From JAAYYM01 sp964631375 (GTDB lineage Bacteria > Bacillota > Clostridia > Lachnospirales > Lachnospiraceae), in contig CAZVYQ010000004.1 in the NCBI GenBank assembly GCA_964631375.1, positions 28,921-92,920 of the forward strand: a DNA stretch of 64,000 nucleotides. Direction: 5' to 3'. Position 1 is the stretch's first letter. Each line of letters opens with the position of its first letter. The translations under genes were made by a program, and so were the position numbers. The notes beneath the pieces were generated by a model. The model made no database searches and was not told where the DNA came from. It was given only the letters and a program-made list of their open reading frames with translations. Positions 1 through 8,063 of this stretch are shown one piece after another.

Positions 1-1695
1 CATGGTTTTGTGAAGAGCATCCTCAATGCAGACTATCTGCCTGCAGCAGATATGTGGTATGCAGGTGGGACGATTAATTATTATTACTACGGGCAGTATG
101 TGACTGCCTTTTTATGCAGACTCTCAGGCAGGAGCTCAGGCGTCGGCTATAATCTCATGATGGCGACACTCTTTGCCCTGACATTTGTATTATCTTTTTC
201 AATTGCATATCAGTTACTTTGTATGAAACAAGAAATCAGACGTAGCTTTGCAGTCATCGGAGGTATATTATCGGCATTGGTGGTTACATTATCGGGCAAT
301 GCACATGCATTCCTGTATGCGATCATTTTTCCGCTATTAAACAGACTGGGACTGATGGAGTATTCCTTTGGACATGATATTGATCGCTATTGGTATCCGG
401 ATGCAACCAGATACATTCATTGTTTTGAAGGTAGTACGGATGGAACGATCACAGAGTTCCCGCTTTACTCCTTCGTCCTGTCGGATCTGCATGCACATGT
501 GGTGGATATTGTGTTTGTCCTGTTGTTTTTAGCTCTGTTGATTCAGTTTATCAGTACAACGGGAGAACAAAAACAGAAACTAACGGAATGGTTGAAAAGC
601 ATGGCTCCAATGCTCCTATTACTTGGCCTACTGCTGGGTATTATGGCGATGACAAATTATTGGGATTTTGCGATCTATATGGTGGTGTTTGTGTTTTTCG
701 CAATGTATCAGGCGTGGAAACGTTACAGGTCGTGGAAGCAGCCTGCTTTGTATATGGATGCAGCACTATTGATCGTTTGTGTTTTTTTACTTGGCAAGCT
801 TGTCATGCTGCCGTTTACACTTTCGTTTGAACAGATTCATGTAGGACTGGCTTTTGCCAAAGATCATTCACCAATCAACGAGTATTTGGTCTTATGGGGG
901 ATTCCACTTGCGTGGGTGATTCTGTTTGGTAGCTATGTGTATCACAGATGGAAGCAGGGAGAACTAAAACCGGCAGATATCATCGTAGGGATTTATAGCA
1001 TTTGTGCAGTAGGCCTGATCGCAGCACCGGAGGTTCTCTATATTGAGGACATTTATTCCAATGCACCGCGTTGCAATACAATGTTCAAGTTTACCTATGA
1101 AGCATTTATTCTGTTTGGATTGATCACTGGTTACATTATGGTAAATACATTATGTAAATGTAAAAATGTATTGGGTAATATTCTTCTCATCGTCCTTCTA
1201 TTACTTCCTCCATTTTGCTACCCATACTATGCAATCCACGAAGTCTACTTTACAGGTGAAAATGCTAAGGCCTTGGACGGACTTGCATATATTGCAAAGA
1301 AGGATGCAAAAGAATATACCGCAATCGAATGGATTGATGAGAATGTGGCAAAAGACGCTGTGATTCTTGAGGTCAATGCATTAAGCTATACAGAGGGTGA
1401 TCGGCTCTCTATGGCAACCGGCAGACCAACTGTACAGGGCTGGTGGACACATGAGATGCTCTGGCGTAACCTGAGCTCAGATGATTTAAATGTAAGAATT
1501 GCTGATATCCGTGAGATCTATGAGGGAATGGAACTAATGAAAACAGAAGAACTGATTGAACAGTATGGGATTGATTATATTTATATTGGAACACGCGAAT
1601 GTGAAGCATTTCCCGAGTTACAGTCAGACAAACTTAAGGAATTATCGGATATGATCTATGATTTTGATGGAACACTATTACTGCATATGAGATAA
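1..1695 (+). CDS. DUF2298 family polytopic membrane protein (5' partial)
   Basis: This is the 3' part of a large integral membrane protein. The frame is open back to base 1, with codons for H-G-F before the GTG at 10, so the real start lies outside the window. The visible 564 residues hold about ten hydrophobic segments. The motif WYAGGTINYYYYGQY near the start and SDLHAHVVDIVF around residue 160 match my recollection of the DUF2298 (Chlor_Arch_YYY) family, whose members resemble GT-C membrane glycosyltransferases. From about residue 440 the chain turns soluble (AIEWIDENVAKDAVILE, YGIDYIYIGTREC), as in the extracytoplasmic tail of such enzymes. Substrate is unknown. A shared terminator separates it from the convergent MATE gene. 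The family call is fairly good; an enzymatic role is inference. Confidence 0.75.
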   Translation, partial: HGFVKSILNADYLPAADMWYAGGTINYYYYGQYVTAFLCRLSGRSSGVGYNLMMATLFALTFVLSFSIAYQLLCMKQEIRRSFAVIGGILSALVVTLSGNAHAFLYAIIFPLLNRLGLMEYSFGHDIDRYWYPDATRYIHCFEGSTDGTITEFPLYSFVLSDLHAHVVDIVFVLLFLALLIQFISTTGEQKQKLTEWLKSMAPMLLLLGLLLGIMAMTNYWDFAIYMVVFVFFAMYQAWKRYRSWKQPALYMDAALLIVCVFLLGKLVMLPFTLSFEQIHVGLAFAKDHSPINEYLVLWGIPLAWVILFGSYVYHRWKQGELKPADIIVGIYSICAVGLIAAPEVLYIEDIYSNAPRCNTMFKFTYEAFILFGLITGYIMVNTLCKCKNVLGNILLIVLLLLPPFCYPYYAIHEVYFTGENAKALDGLAYIAKKDAKEYTAIEWIDENVAKDAVILEVNALSYTEGDRLSMATGRPTVQGWWTHEMLWRNLSSDDLNVRIADIREIYEGMELMKTEELIEQYGIDYIYIGTRECEAFPELQSDKLKELSDMIYDFDGTLLLHMR

Positions 1696-1700
1696 TTATA

Positions 1701-1734
1701 AGAGAATCGGTTATTGCACCGATTCTCTTTCTTT
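1701..1734. terminator. Bidirectional rho-independent terminator
   Basis: A 10-bp perfect stem (AGAGAATCGG at 1701-1710 with CCGATTCTCT at 1719-1728) and an 8-nt loop sit between two convergent genes. The plus-strand side is followed by a pyrimidine-rich TTCTTTCTCT run. The stop codon of the minus-strand MATE gene (1711-1713) lies in the loop. Confidence 0.75.
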
Positions 1735-3054
1735 CTCTGTATATACATCGCTTTTTAGAAGTTTGTAGATTAAGGGAATCACCATTAAAACCCATACAAT
1801 GGGTTCAGAGATGATAATACCGAAGTACTTCAAGGTAGGCGCTAAGAACAGTACAGTAAAGAGCTTGCCCAGCATTTCAATACAACTGGAAATGATAGGA
1901 GTCACATGATCTCCGATGCCCTGCAATGCATTGCGACAGACTGTGATTACAGCTGGAACAAAGTATAGTAATGTGTTGACACGCAGATAAAGAACAGCCG
2001 TTTCAATGATTTCTGCCTTTTCAGTAGAGGTTATGAGACGGATCATGATAGGTGCAAGCGTATAGGTCATCAGAATTACAAGAACTGTCCAAATCCATGC
2101 AAAGAATACACACTTTTTGATTCCTTCACGAATACGACTGAAATTGTGTGCGCCATAGTTTTGACCGCAATAGGAGGCACTGGTCATACTGAATACTGAG
2201 AAGGGTATCATAAAGAAGTGCGTGATCTTGCGTGCAGCATAATGAGCGACTATGATATTGGAGTTGAACAGATTGATCGCCCCCTGCAGAATGAGCGTTC
2301 CCAACATCACAAGTGAATTCATCAATCCCATAGAGAGACCGCTCATCCAGAGTTCGCGGGTCATTTCGGTATTGAGACGGAAACTGGATGTGGATAGTCT
2401 GAGAACAGGGTATTTCTTTAATATATAGGCTGCACAAAGCAGTGCAGATATTAATTGTGAGATGACAGTTGCAATTGAGGCACCGGAGATACCCATACGC
2501 AGACCGGCAACCATCAGAAAGTCCAGCCCGATATTGAGCAATGCCGAAATAATCAGGAAGAGCAGGGGTGCAACGGTATCGCCAAGGGCACGCAGTGTAG
2601 CAGAAAATACATTATAAAGCATGGCGGTGAACATACCAAGTAATATGATCCTGATATATGCAGTTGCAGCAATGGTATGTGCAGGCTGCACGTTGACAAT
2701 TCTTAAAAACTGGGGCAAAAATACCACTGAGATCACTGTGAAAACAAGTGATGTCAGTGTTCCAAACAGAAGAGAACCACCAAAGGAACGATTGACCTCA
2801 CGATCTTCCTTTGCTCCGAACCAGTATGCAGTAATGACACCGAATCCATTGGTTAGCCCGATTAGAAAACCGACGATCATGTCTGCGAGTGGGGTAACGG
2901 AACCGACTGCTGCCAGTGCTTCATCACCGAGGACCATTCCGATGATCCATGTGTCTGTCAGAGAATAGCACAGCTGAAACAACTGTCCTAAAAAGATTGG
3001 CAGTGCAAAACGCAGAATTACTTTTCCCGGAGCACCGGTTGTCAGATCTTTCAT
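1711..3054 (-). CDS. MATE family efflux transporter
   Basis: A 447-residue multidrug and toxin extrusion (MATE) protein with about 12 hydrophobic segments in two halves. Typical features are an N-terminal PIFLGQLFQLCYSLTDTWI segment and a C-terminal half with NALQGIGDHVTPIISS. The family exports cationic drugs or metabolites in exchange for Na+ or H+; the substrate here is not predictable. An in-frame TTG at 3072 would add six residues, but it overlaps the Shine-Dalgarno sequence GGAGAGGA that serves the ATG at 3054, so I chose the ATG. The gene converges on the DUF2298 gene and diverges from the DUF975 gene, and appears monocistronic. Confidence 0.9.
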   Translation of the reverse strand: MKDLTTGAPGKVILRFALPIFLGQLFQLCYSLTDTWIIGMVLGDEALAAVGSVTPLADMIVGFLIGLTNGFGVITAYWFGAKEDREVNRSFGGSLLFGTLTSLVFTVISVVFLPQFLRIVNVQPAHTIAATAYIRIILLGMFTAMLYNVFSATLRALGDTVAPLLFLIISALLNIGLDFLMVAGLRMGISGASIATVISQLISALLCAAYILKKYPVLRLSTSSFRLNTEMTRELWMSGLSMGLMNSLVMLGTLILQGAINLFNSNIIVAHYAARKITHFFMIPFSVFSMTSASYCGQNYGAHNFSRIREGIKKCVFFAWIWTVLVILMTYTLAPIMIRLITSTEKAEIIETAVLYLRVNTLLYFVPAVITVCRNALQGIGDHVTPIISSCIEMLGKLFTVLFLAPTLKYFGIIISEPIVWVLMVIPLIYKLLKSDVYTEKERESVQ

Positions 3055-3174
3055 ATCAGATGTCCTCTCCAATCTACTGAATTATGCTGTCTTAGCATTT
3101 GTATCATTCTAGCTCATTTTATTGCGAAAAGAAAGTAATGAATGCGAAATAATACGAAAACGATTAAGAAAAGA

Positions 3175-3203
3175 TTGGATTTTGTCGATACATGTGGTAT
3201 GAT
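3175..3203 (+). promoter_or_regulatory. Sigma-A-like promoter for the DUF975 gene
   Basis: TTGGAT (3175-3180), a 17-bp spacer and TATGAT (3198-3203). The spacer ends in TGG, giving an extended -10. It lies about 70 bp upstream of the DUF975 start codon. Confidence 0.55.
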
Positions 3204-3273
3204 AATAAAGAAATTGGTTATAAGACTATATTAACCAACACAATCATATACATATCAAGAGGAGGGTAATATT

Positions 3274-3837
3274 ATGTTTTCACGTGTTGAATTAAAAGAC
3301 GCTGCAAAGAAACAGATCAGCGGAAATATTGGAATGTTGTTTGTGGTAGGACTGATTGCAGGTCTGATTATCAGTGCTTCCGGCTTCACTTTTATCGGAC
3401 CACTTATCATATCAGGTCCGTTGATGTTGGGACTTTCCAGTATCTATCTGGCAGTTGCCCGCGAAGGTAAAAAGCCGACCATAGAAGATCTGTTTAGTGG
3501 TTTTAATCAGTTTGGGCAGTCACTTGTTTTATATCTTTTAATTACGATTTTTGTTACTTTATGGACATTATTGCTGATCGTTCCGGGAATTATTAAGGCT
3601 ATTTCTTATTCACAGGCATTTTACATTTTATCAGATCATCCTGGGATGACTGCTTCTGAGGCACTCGATGAGAGCAAGAGAATTATGGAAGGACATAAGA
3701 TGGATTACTTTGTACTGATGCTGTCCTTTATTCTCTGGATTCTATTAGGCAGTGTAACCTGCGGATTGGCCTATATCTATGTGGGACCTTATATGACAAC
3801 CACTGGTGTTAATTTCTACGAAAAGATCAAAGGCTGA
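3274..3837 (+). CDS. DUF975 family integral membrane protein
   Basis: A 187-residue protein with four to five hydrophobic segments. The short soluble N-terminus (ELKDAAKKQISGN) and the conserved EALDESKRIMEGHKMDYF segment before the last membrane helices are characteristic of the DUF975 family of Firmicutes. No biochemical function is established for the family. The ATG is preceded by a very strong AGAGGAGGG Shine-Dalgarno sequence, and the gene has its own promoter-like element upstream and a terminator downstream, so it is probably transcribed alone. Confidence 0.8.
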   Translation: MFSRVELKDAAKKQISGNIGMLFVVGLIAGLIISASGFTFIGPLIISGPLMLGLSSIYLAVAREGKKPTIEDLFSGFNQFGQSLVLYLLITIFVTLWTLLLIVPGIIKAISYSQAFYILSDHPGMTASEALDESKRIMEGHKMDYFVLMLSFILWILLGSVTCGLAYIYVGPYMTTTGVNFYEKIKG

Positions 3838-3861
3838 TCAAATCAATCACTTAGGAATATG

Positions 3862-3898
3862 AAACAACGCGGATGGTAGACTCTGCGTTGTTTTTTTG
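3862..3898 (+). terminator. Rho-independent terminator after the DUF975 gene
   Basis: Stem AAACAACGC (3862-3870) with GCGTTGTTT (3885-3893) and a 14-nt loop, followed by a T run (TTTTTTT at 3891-3897). Confidence 0.8.
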
Positions 3899-3958
3899 TG
3901 TTTTTTACTTTATTATCCGATGCAGAAAGGGTATACTGTAAGGAAGGGAGGAATCACC

Positions 3959-3973
3959 ATGGAACGTATATGA
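3959..3973 (+). other. Possible four-codon leader ORF (Met-Glu-Arg-Ile-stop)
   Basis: An ATG at 3959 has an excellent Shine-Dalgarno sequence (GGAAGGGAGGAA, 3942-3953), but the frame stops at TGA 3971. The next gene starts in the same frame at 3989 with almost no Shine-Dalgarno sequence of its own. This could be a translated mini-ORF coupled to the downstream gene, or the remains of a longer N-terminus broken by mutation. Confidence 0.3.
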
Positions 3974-3988
3974 TATGGTGCATGAGAT

Positions 3989-4321
3989 ATGGAGAAAAAG
4001 CTAAGAGATTATATCGTGTATATTGAAACCTTGATTGCAAAGCAAGAAGTGTGGGATGTAGGAGAGCATGATAAAGTACAAAGGGATATGTTGGTACAGA
4101 TTGGATTTTTCCAGCATGAGAGGTTGATTCACCTAATTGTGACAGTGACTTTTGCAATCCTGACAGTTGGTTCTCTGATTGCCTGTTTGTTGTTGCAGAT
4201 GCTCGCTCTATATTGTCTGACGTTACTTTTGATAATTCTTTTGATTCCCTATATCAGACATTATTACATATTGGAAAATGGTGTACAGAAGTTATATGCA
4301 CTTTATGAGGAAATGAAATGA
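3989..4321 (+). CDS. Small two-helix membrane protein of a sugar operon
   Basis: A 110-residue protein that I do not recognise. Residues 1-45 are soluble and mixed-charge (DYIVYIETLIAKQEVWDVG), residues about 46-90 form two adjacent hydrophobic helices, and a short charged tail ends in YALYEEMK. Its stop codon overlaps the start of the alpha-galactosidase gene (ATGA), so it is the first gene of that operon and is probably translationally coupled. The start is uncertain: the ATG at 3989 has only a weak GAG upstream, while the strong Shine-Dalgarno sequence 30 bases earlier serves a frame that stops after four codons. A TATACT -10-like box lies at 3932-3937. Function unknown. Confidence 0.6.
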   Translation: MEKKLRDYIVYIETLIAKQEVWDVGEHDKVQRDMLVQIGFFQHERLIHLIVTVTFAILTVGSLIACLLLQMLALYCLTLLLIILLIPYIRHYYILENGVQKLYALYEEMK

Positions 4322-6651
4322 TCGAATCAAACAACCAACTTTTTTATCTGACAACCACACATACCAGTTATTGGTTTCGGGTGACTCCGTATGGTCATTT
4401 GGAGCATGTTTATTATGGGCCGCGTGTAGAGAGACAGTCTATGGAGTGCTTTGCCATGAAACAGGTCGTTCAATGGGGCACTACGGTACTTTACAGTAAG
4501 GAAAGTGATACCTATAGTCTCGATACGATGTGTCTGGAATGGTCTGGAATGGGACGGGGAGATTTCCGCAGAAGTCCGATGGAGATCAAAATGCCGGATG
4601 GCAGTTTTGTACATGATTTTCGGTTTAAAAAAGCAATTACAAAGCATGGGACGGCTCCGATGGAAAGCCTGCCGACTGCTTATGCAAATAAAGGCGACAG
4701 TATGTATCTGGATATCCTGCTGGAGGATGAGTCTAATCAGCTGGAACTGCATCTGATTTATACGGTTTATGAGAGTACAGATGTAATCACAAGGCGTGCA
4801 GTGCTTGTAAACCGAAACGAAAAGACTGCAGTTTTGAGAAGAATGCTCAGTATGATGGTGGATATTCCGAACCGTGGCTATAGGATGACTACCTTTGACG
4901 GCAGCTGGATCAGGGAGGCACATCGACATGACCGTGAGGTGCAGTATGGGATCACTCTGAATTCCTCCACGACGGGGAACAGTTCTAATCAGCATAATCC
5001 GGGTTTTCTGCTGTCAGAGCGAAATGCCACTGAGGATCAAGGGTGGGTATATGGATTCAATCTCGTATACAGTAGCAATCATTATGGCTCCGTGGAGTTG
5101 AATTACAACGATATCGCGCGTGTTTCTATCGGGATCAATGATCATTGTTTTGAGTGGGAGCTACATCTTAACGAACAGTTTGAGTCACCGGAGGCAGTCA
5201 TGACCTTTAGTGATGAAGGTTTGAATGGTGTCAGTCATCATTTTCATGATTTTATCAATGCACATATCATTCGTGGAGATTGGAAGCACAAGGATCGACC
5301 GATTCTGATCAATAATTGGGAGGCAGATTTCTTTGATTTTAAACAACGAAAATTGATAAAATCGGCTGAACAGGCAAAAAAACTGGGGATTGAATTGTTT
5401 GTCTTGGATGACGGTTGGTTCGGAGCGAGAAATAACGACAAGGCCGGACTGGGGGATTATCAGGTAAATCGAAAAAAACTTCCCGGCGGGATGGCAGGCT
5501 TGTCGAAACAGGTAAGGGCAGCGGGTCTGATGTTTGGACTCTGGTTTGAACCGGAGATGGTGAATGAAGACAGTGATCTGTATCGTGCTCATCCTGAATA
5601 TGCGGTTACACTGCCGGGCAAGAATGCAACTTATGGGCGTAATCAACTGGTTCTAGACTTATGTAAACCTGAGGTGCAGGATTATATCGTTGAACAGGTC
5701 TCGCGAATTTTAGATGAGGCTCAGATTTCCTATGTGAAATGGGATATGAACCGTCATATCAGCGAAGCATACTCTGCAGTCTTACACAATCAGGGAGAAT
5801 TTTTTCACAGATATACCATTGGATTGTATCGTATCCTTAAACGGATCTTTGAACCAAGGAGCCATATTCTGTTAGAGAGCTGTTCCAGTGGTGGGAATCG
5901 ATTTGATTTGGGTATGCTTTGCTACTCACCGCAGATATGGTGTTCAGATGATACGGATCCTGTGGAACGACTGACGATTCAGGGGGGACTATCTTATCTC
6001 TATCCGATATCTGTCATGGGGGCACATGTGTCTGCCTCACCAAGTCAGCAGACGATTCGAAACACCGCTTTATCAACACGATTTAATGCAGCTGCATTCG
6101 GTTGTCTGGGATACGAGTTGGATCTGAAATGTCTTACTAAGGCAGAACAGAAAGAAATTGCAGAACAGATTGCATTTTATAAGGAGCACCGGCATACCTT
6201 CCAATATGGTGTGTTTTCTCGGATAGATTATCCGAAGGATAATAAGGTGCAATGGCAGGTGTGTGAGCGGGATGGAAGTAAGGCAATTACAGGCTTCTTC
6301 CAAACGCTGACGAGGGCAGCAGAGGGATATGATTATCTGCGTGTGACCGGTCTTAATCCGCAGAAGAAGTATTGTATGCAGACGAAATCACAGCATCTCT
6401 ATCTGGATCGATTCAAGGGATTGGCCAAGCATGTGATGCCTGTTAAACTCAATCCTGACGGAGTGATATTTCGAACTGCCAATCGACACTATACATTACA
6501 GGATGGTGTGGAGGAGTATCATGGAACCGGCACGGTATTTGCAAGCGGAGTCATGTTGAATAACCAGTTTATCGGGAGCGGAATCAATGAACATGTACGT
6601 GTGCTGGGAGATTTCGGATCTAATCTATATGTGACCAAGGAGGAACCGTAA
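4318..6651 (+). CDS. Alpha-galactosidase, glycoside hydrolase family 36
   Basis: A 777-residue GH36 alpha-galactosidase, the normal length for the large bacterial GH36 enzymes. It releases alpha-1,6-linked galactose from melibiose, raffinose or stachyose. The N-terminal half is the beta-supersandwich domain. The catalytic barrel starts near residue 320 and contains FVLDDGWFG, GLWFEPEMV, the nucleophile motif YVKWDMNRH (Asp476) and LLESCSSGGNRFD, followed by WCSDDTDP (about 541-548), which carries the acid/base aspartate. There is no signal peptide, so it acts in the cytoplasm on imported sugar. Its start overlaps the previous gene by four bases and its stop overlaps the transporter start by one base (TAATG), a tightly coupled operon. 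Confidence 0.95.
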   Translation: MIESNNQLFYLTTTHTSYWFRVTPYGHLEHVYYGPRVERQSMECFAMKQVVQWGTTVLYSKESDTYSLDTMCLEWSGMGRGDFRRSPMEIKMPDGSFVHDFRFKKAITKHGTAPMESLPTAYANKGDSMYLDILLEDESNQLELHLIYTVYESTDVITRRAVLVNRNEKTAVLRRMLSMMVDIPNRGYRMTTFDGSWIREAHRHDREVQYGITLNSSTTGNSSNQHNPGFLLSERNATEDQGWVYGFNLVYSSNHYGSVELNYNDIARVSIGINDHCFEWELHLNEQFESPEAVMTFSDEGLNGVSHHFHDFINAHIIRGDWKHKDRPILINNWEADFFDFKQRKLIKSAEQAKKLGIELFVLDDGWFGARNNDKAGLGDYQVNRKKLPGGMAGLSKQVRAAGLMFGLWFEPEMVNEDSDLYRAHPEYAVTLPGKNATYGRNQLVLDLCKPEVQDYIVEQVSRILDEAQISYVKWDMNRHISEAYSAVLHNQGEFFHRYTIGLYRILKRIFEPRSHILLESCSSGGNRFDLGMLCYSPQIWCSDDTDPVERLTIQGGLSYLYPISVMGAHVSASPSQQTIRNTALSTRFNAAAFGCLGYELDLKCLTKAEQKEIAEQIAFYKEHRHTFQYGVFSRIDYPKDNKVQWQVCERDGSKAITGFFQTLTRAAEGYDYLRVTGLNPQKKYCMQTKSQHLYLDRFKGLAKHVMPVKLNPDGVIFRTANRHYTLQDGVEEYHGTGTVFASGVMLNNQFIGSGINEHVRVLGDFGSNLYVTKEEP

Positions 6652-8036
6652 TGAAAACAAATCACAATAAGTATACCTTTGGACTTGGGACGATAGGACG
6701 AGACATGGTGTATACGATGGTTAGCATGTATTTGATCTATTATCTGACCGATATCCTGAGTCTTCCGACCTCAAGTCTCTGGTGGATTACGGGGATCATG
6801 CTTTGCTGTAGGATTTTTGATGCGTTAAATGATCCGATTATGGGTGTCATTGTAGATAATACGCATGGCAGGTATGGTAAATTTAAGCCTTGGATTGCAC
6901 TTGGAGCATGTCTGTCAGGAATCGTCACTGTACTGCTTTTTACTGATATGGGTTTGACCGGAGCAGGATATGTGGTTTTATTTGCCATACTCTATCTGTT
7001 TTGGGGGATTACATATACGATCAATGATATTTCTTACTGGTCTATGCTGCCTTCATTAAGTCTTGATCAGAAGGAACGTGAGAAGATCGGTGCATTTGCA
7101 AGGATCTGTGCGGATATCGGTCTTTTCTTTGTTGTGGCTGGAATCGTACCGATTACGACAGCACTCGGAGAGACTCTGGGAAGTTTACAGAGAGGGTATC
7201 TGGCATTTGCAGCGATCGTCGTCATAGTGATGTGGCTGGGACAGTGCATTACAATCTTTGGTGTTAAGGAGACAGTTGTAGCCGTGGATGCAGCGGCAGA
7301 GCATACTACACTTAAGAATATGGTTGAGGTCATATACAAGAATGATCAGCTTCTTTATACAGCGATTTCGATGGCACTTTTTATGATAGGTTATACAACA
7401 ACGACCAGTTTTGGTATTTACTACTTCAAATATGCTTATGGAAATGAAGAGATGTATTCCATATTTGCACTGATTCTTGGGGTTTCACAGATCGTAGCGT
7501 TGATTGTGTTTCCACTGTTCAGTAAACGTTTAGAGAGAAATAAGCTGTATTTTGGTGCCACCTGTCTGGTGGTAATCGGTTATATCATTTTCTTTTTCGC
7601 ACCAACGAATACCATGATCTTCATCGGAACGGCGGGGGTATTGATCTTTATTGGAGAGGCATTTATTCAGTTGCTGATGCTGATGTTTTTGGCAGATACA
7701 GTTGAGTATGGGTATTGGAAGTTTGGAAAGCGAAATGACAGCGTGACTTTTTCACTCCAGCCCTTTATCAACAAGATGGGCGGAGCCGTAGCGAGTGGGG
7801 TGGTAGGTGCCATTGTAATCATATCGGGCATCAAGGATGCCACATCAGCGGCGGATGTTTCAACCGGAGGATTGACGATCATGAAAGCGGCGATGTTTAT
7901 CTTTCCACTGATCTGTATCGTAATTGGGTATCTACTGTATCGCTCAAAATATAAGATTGACAGCGAATTATATAATCAAATTATTCAGGAACTAAAGGAA
8001 CGTGGTGCAATATCCACAAAATCATCTGAAAGATAA
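6651..8036 (+). CDS. GPH-type sugar:cation symporter (MelB-like MFS)
   Basis: A 461-residue transporter with 12 predicted helices of the glycoside-pentoside-hexuronide:cation symporter family. The hallmark cytoplasmic motif GRYGKFKPWI follows the second helix, and the early DALNDPIMG motif supplies acidic residues used by MelB-type carriers for cation coupling. It starts one base inside the stop of the alpha-galactosidase gene, so it most likely imports the substrate of that enzyme (melibiose or raffinose-family sugars). The C-terminal tail (IQELKERGAISTKSS) is soluble. The transport substrate is inferred from context. Confidence 0.9.
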   Translation: MKTNHNKYTFGLGTIGRDMVYTMVSMYLIYYLTDILSLPTSSLWWITGIMLCCRIFDALNDPIMGVIVDNTHGRYGKFKPWIALGACLSGIVTVLLFTDMGLTGAGYVVLFAILYLFWGITYTINDISYWSMLPSLSLDQKEREKIGAFARICADIGLFFVVAGIVPITTALGETLGSLQRGYLAFAAIVVIVMWLGQCITIFGVKETVVAVDAAAEHTTLKNMVEVIYKNDQLLYTAISMALFMIGYTTTTSFGIYYFKYAYGNEEMYSIFALILGVSQIVALIVFPLFSKRLERNKLYFGATCLVVIGYIIFFFAPTNTMIFIGTAGVLIFIGEAFIQLLMLMFLADTVEYGYWKFGKRNDSVTFSLQPFINKMGGAVASGVVGAIVIISGIKDATSAADVSTGGLTIMKAAMFIFPLICIVIGYLLYRSKYKIDSELYNQIIQELKERGAISTKSSER

Positions 8037-8063
8037 ATTCATAGGAGATGGAGTTGACAGAAA

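Noticed and set aside
4327..4995. 222-codon minus-strand frame opposite the alpha-galactosidase
   Set aside because: Lies wholly within a conserved GH36 gene and shows no domain.
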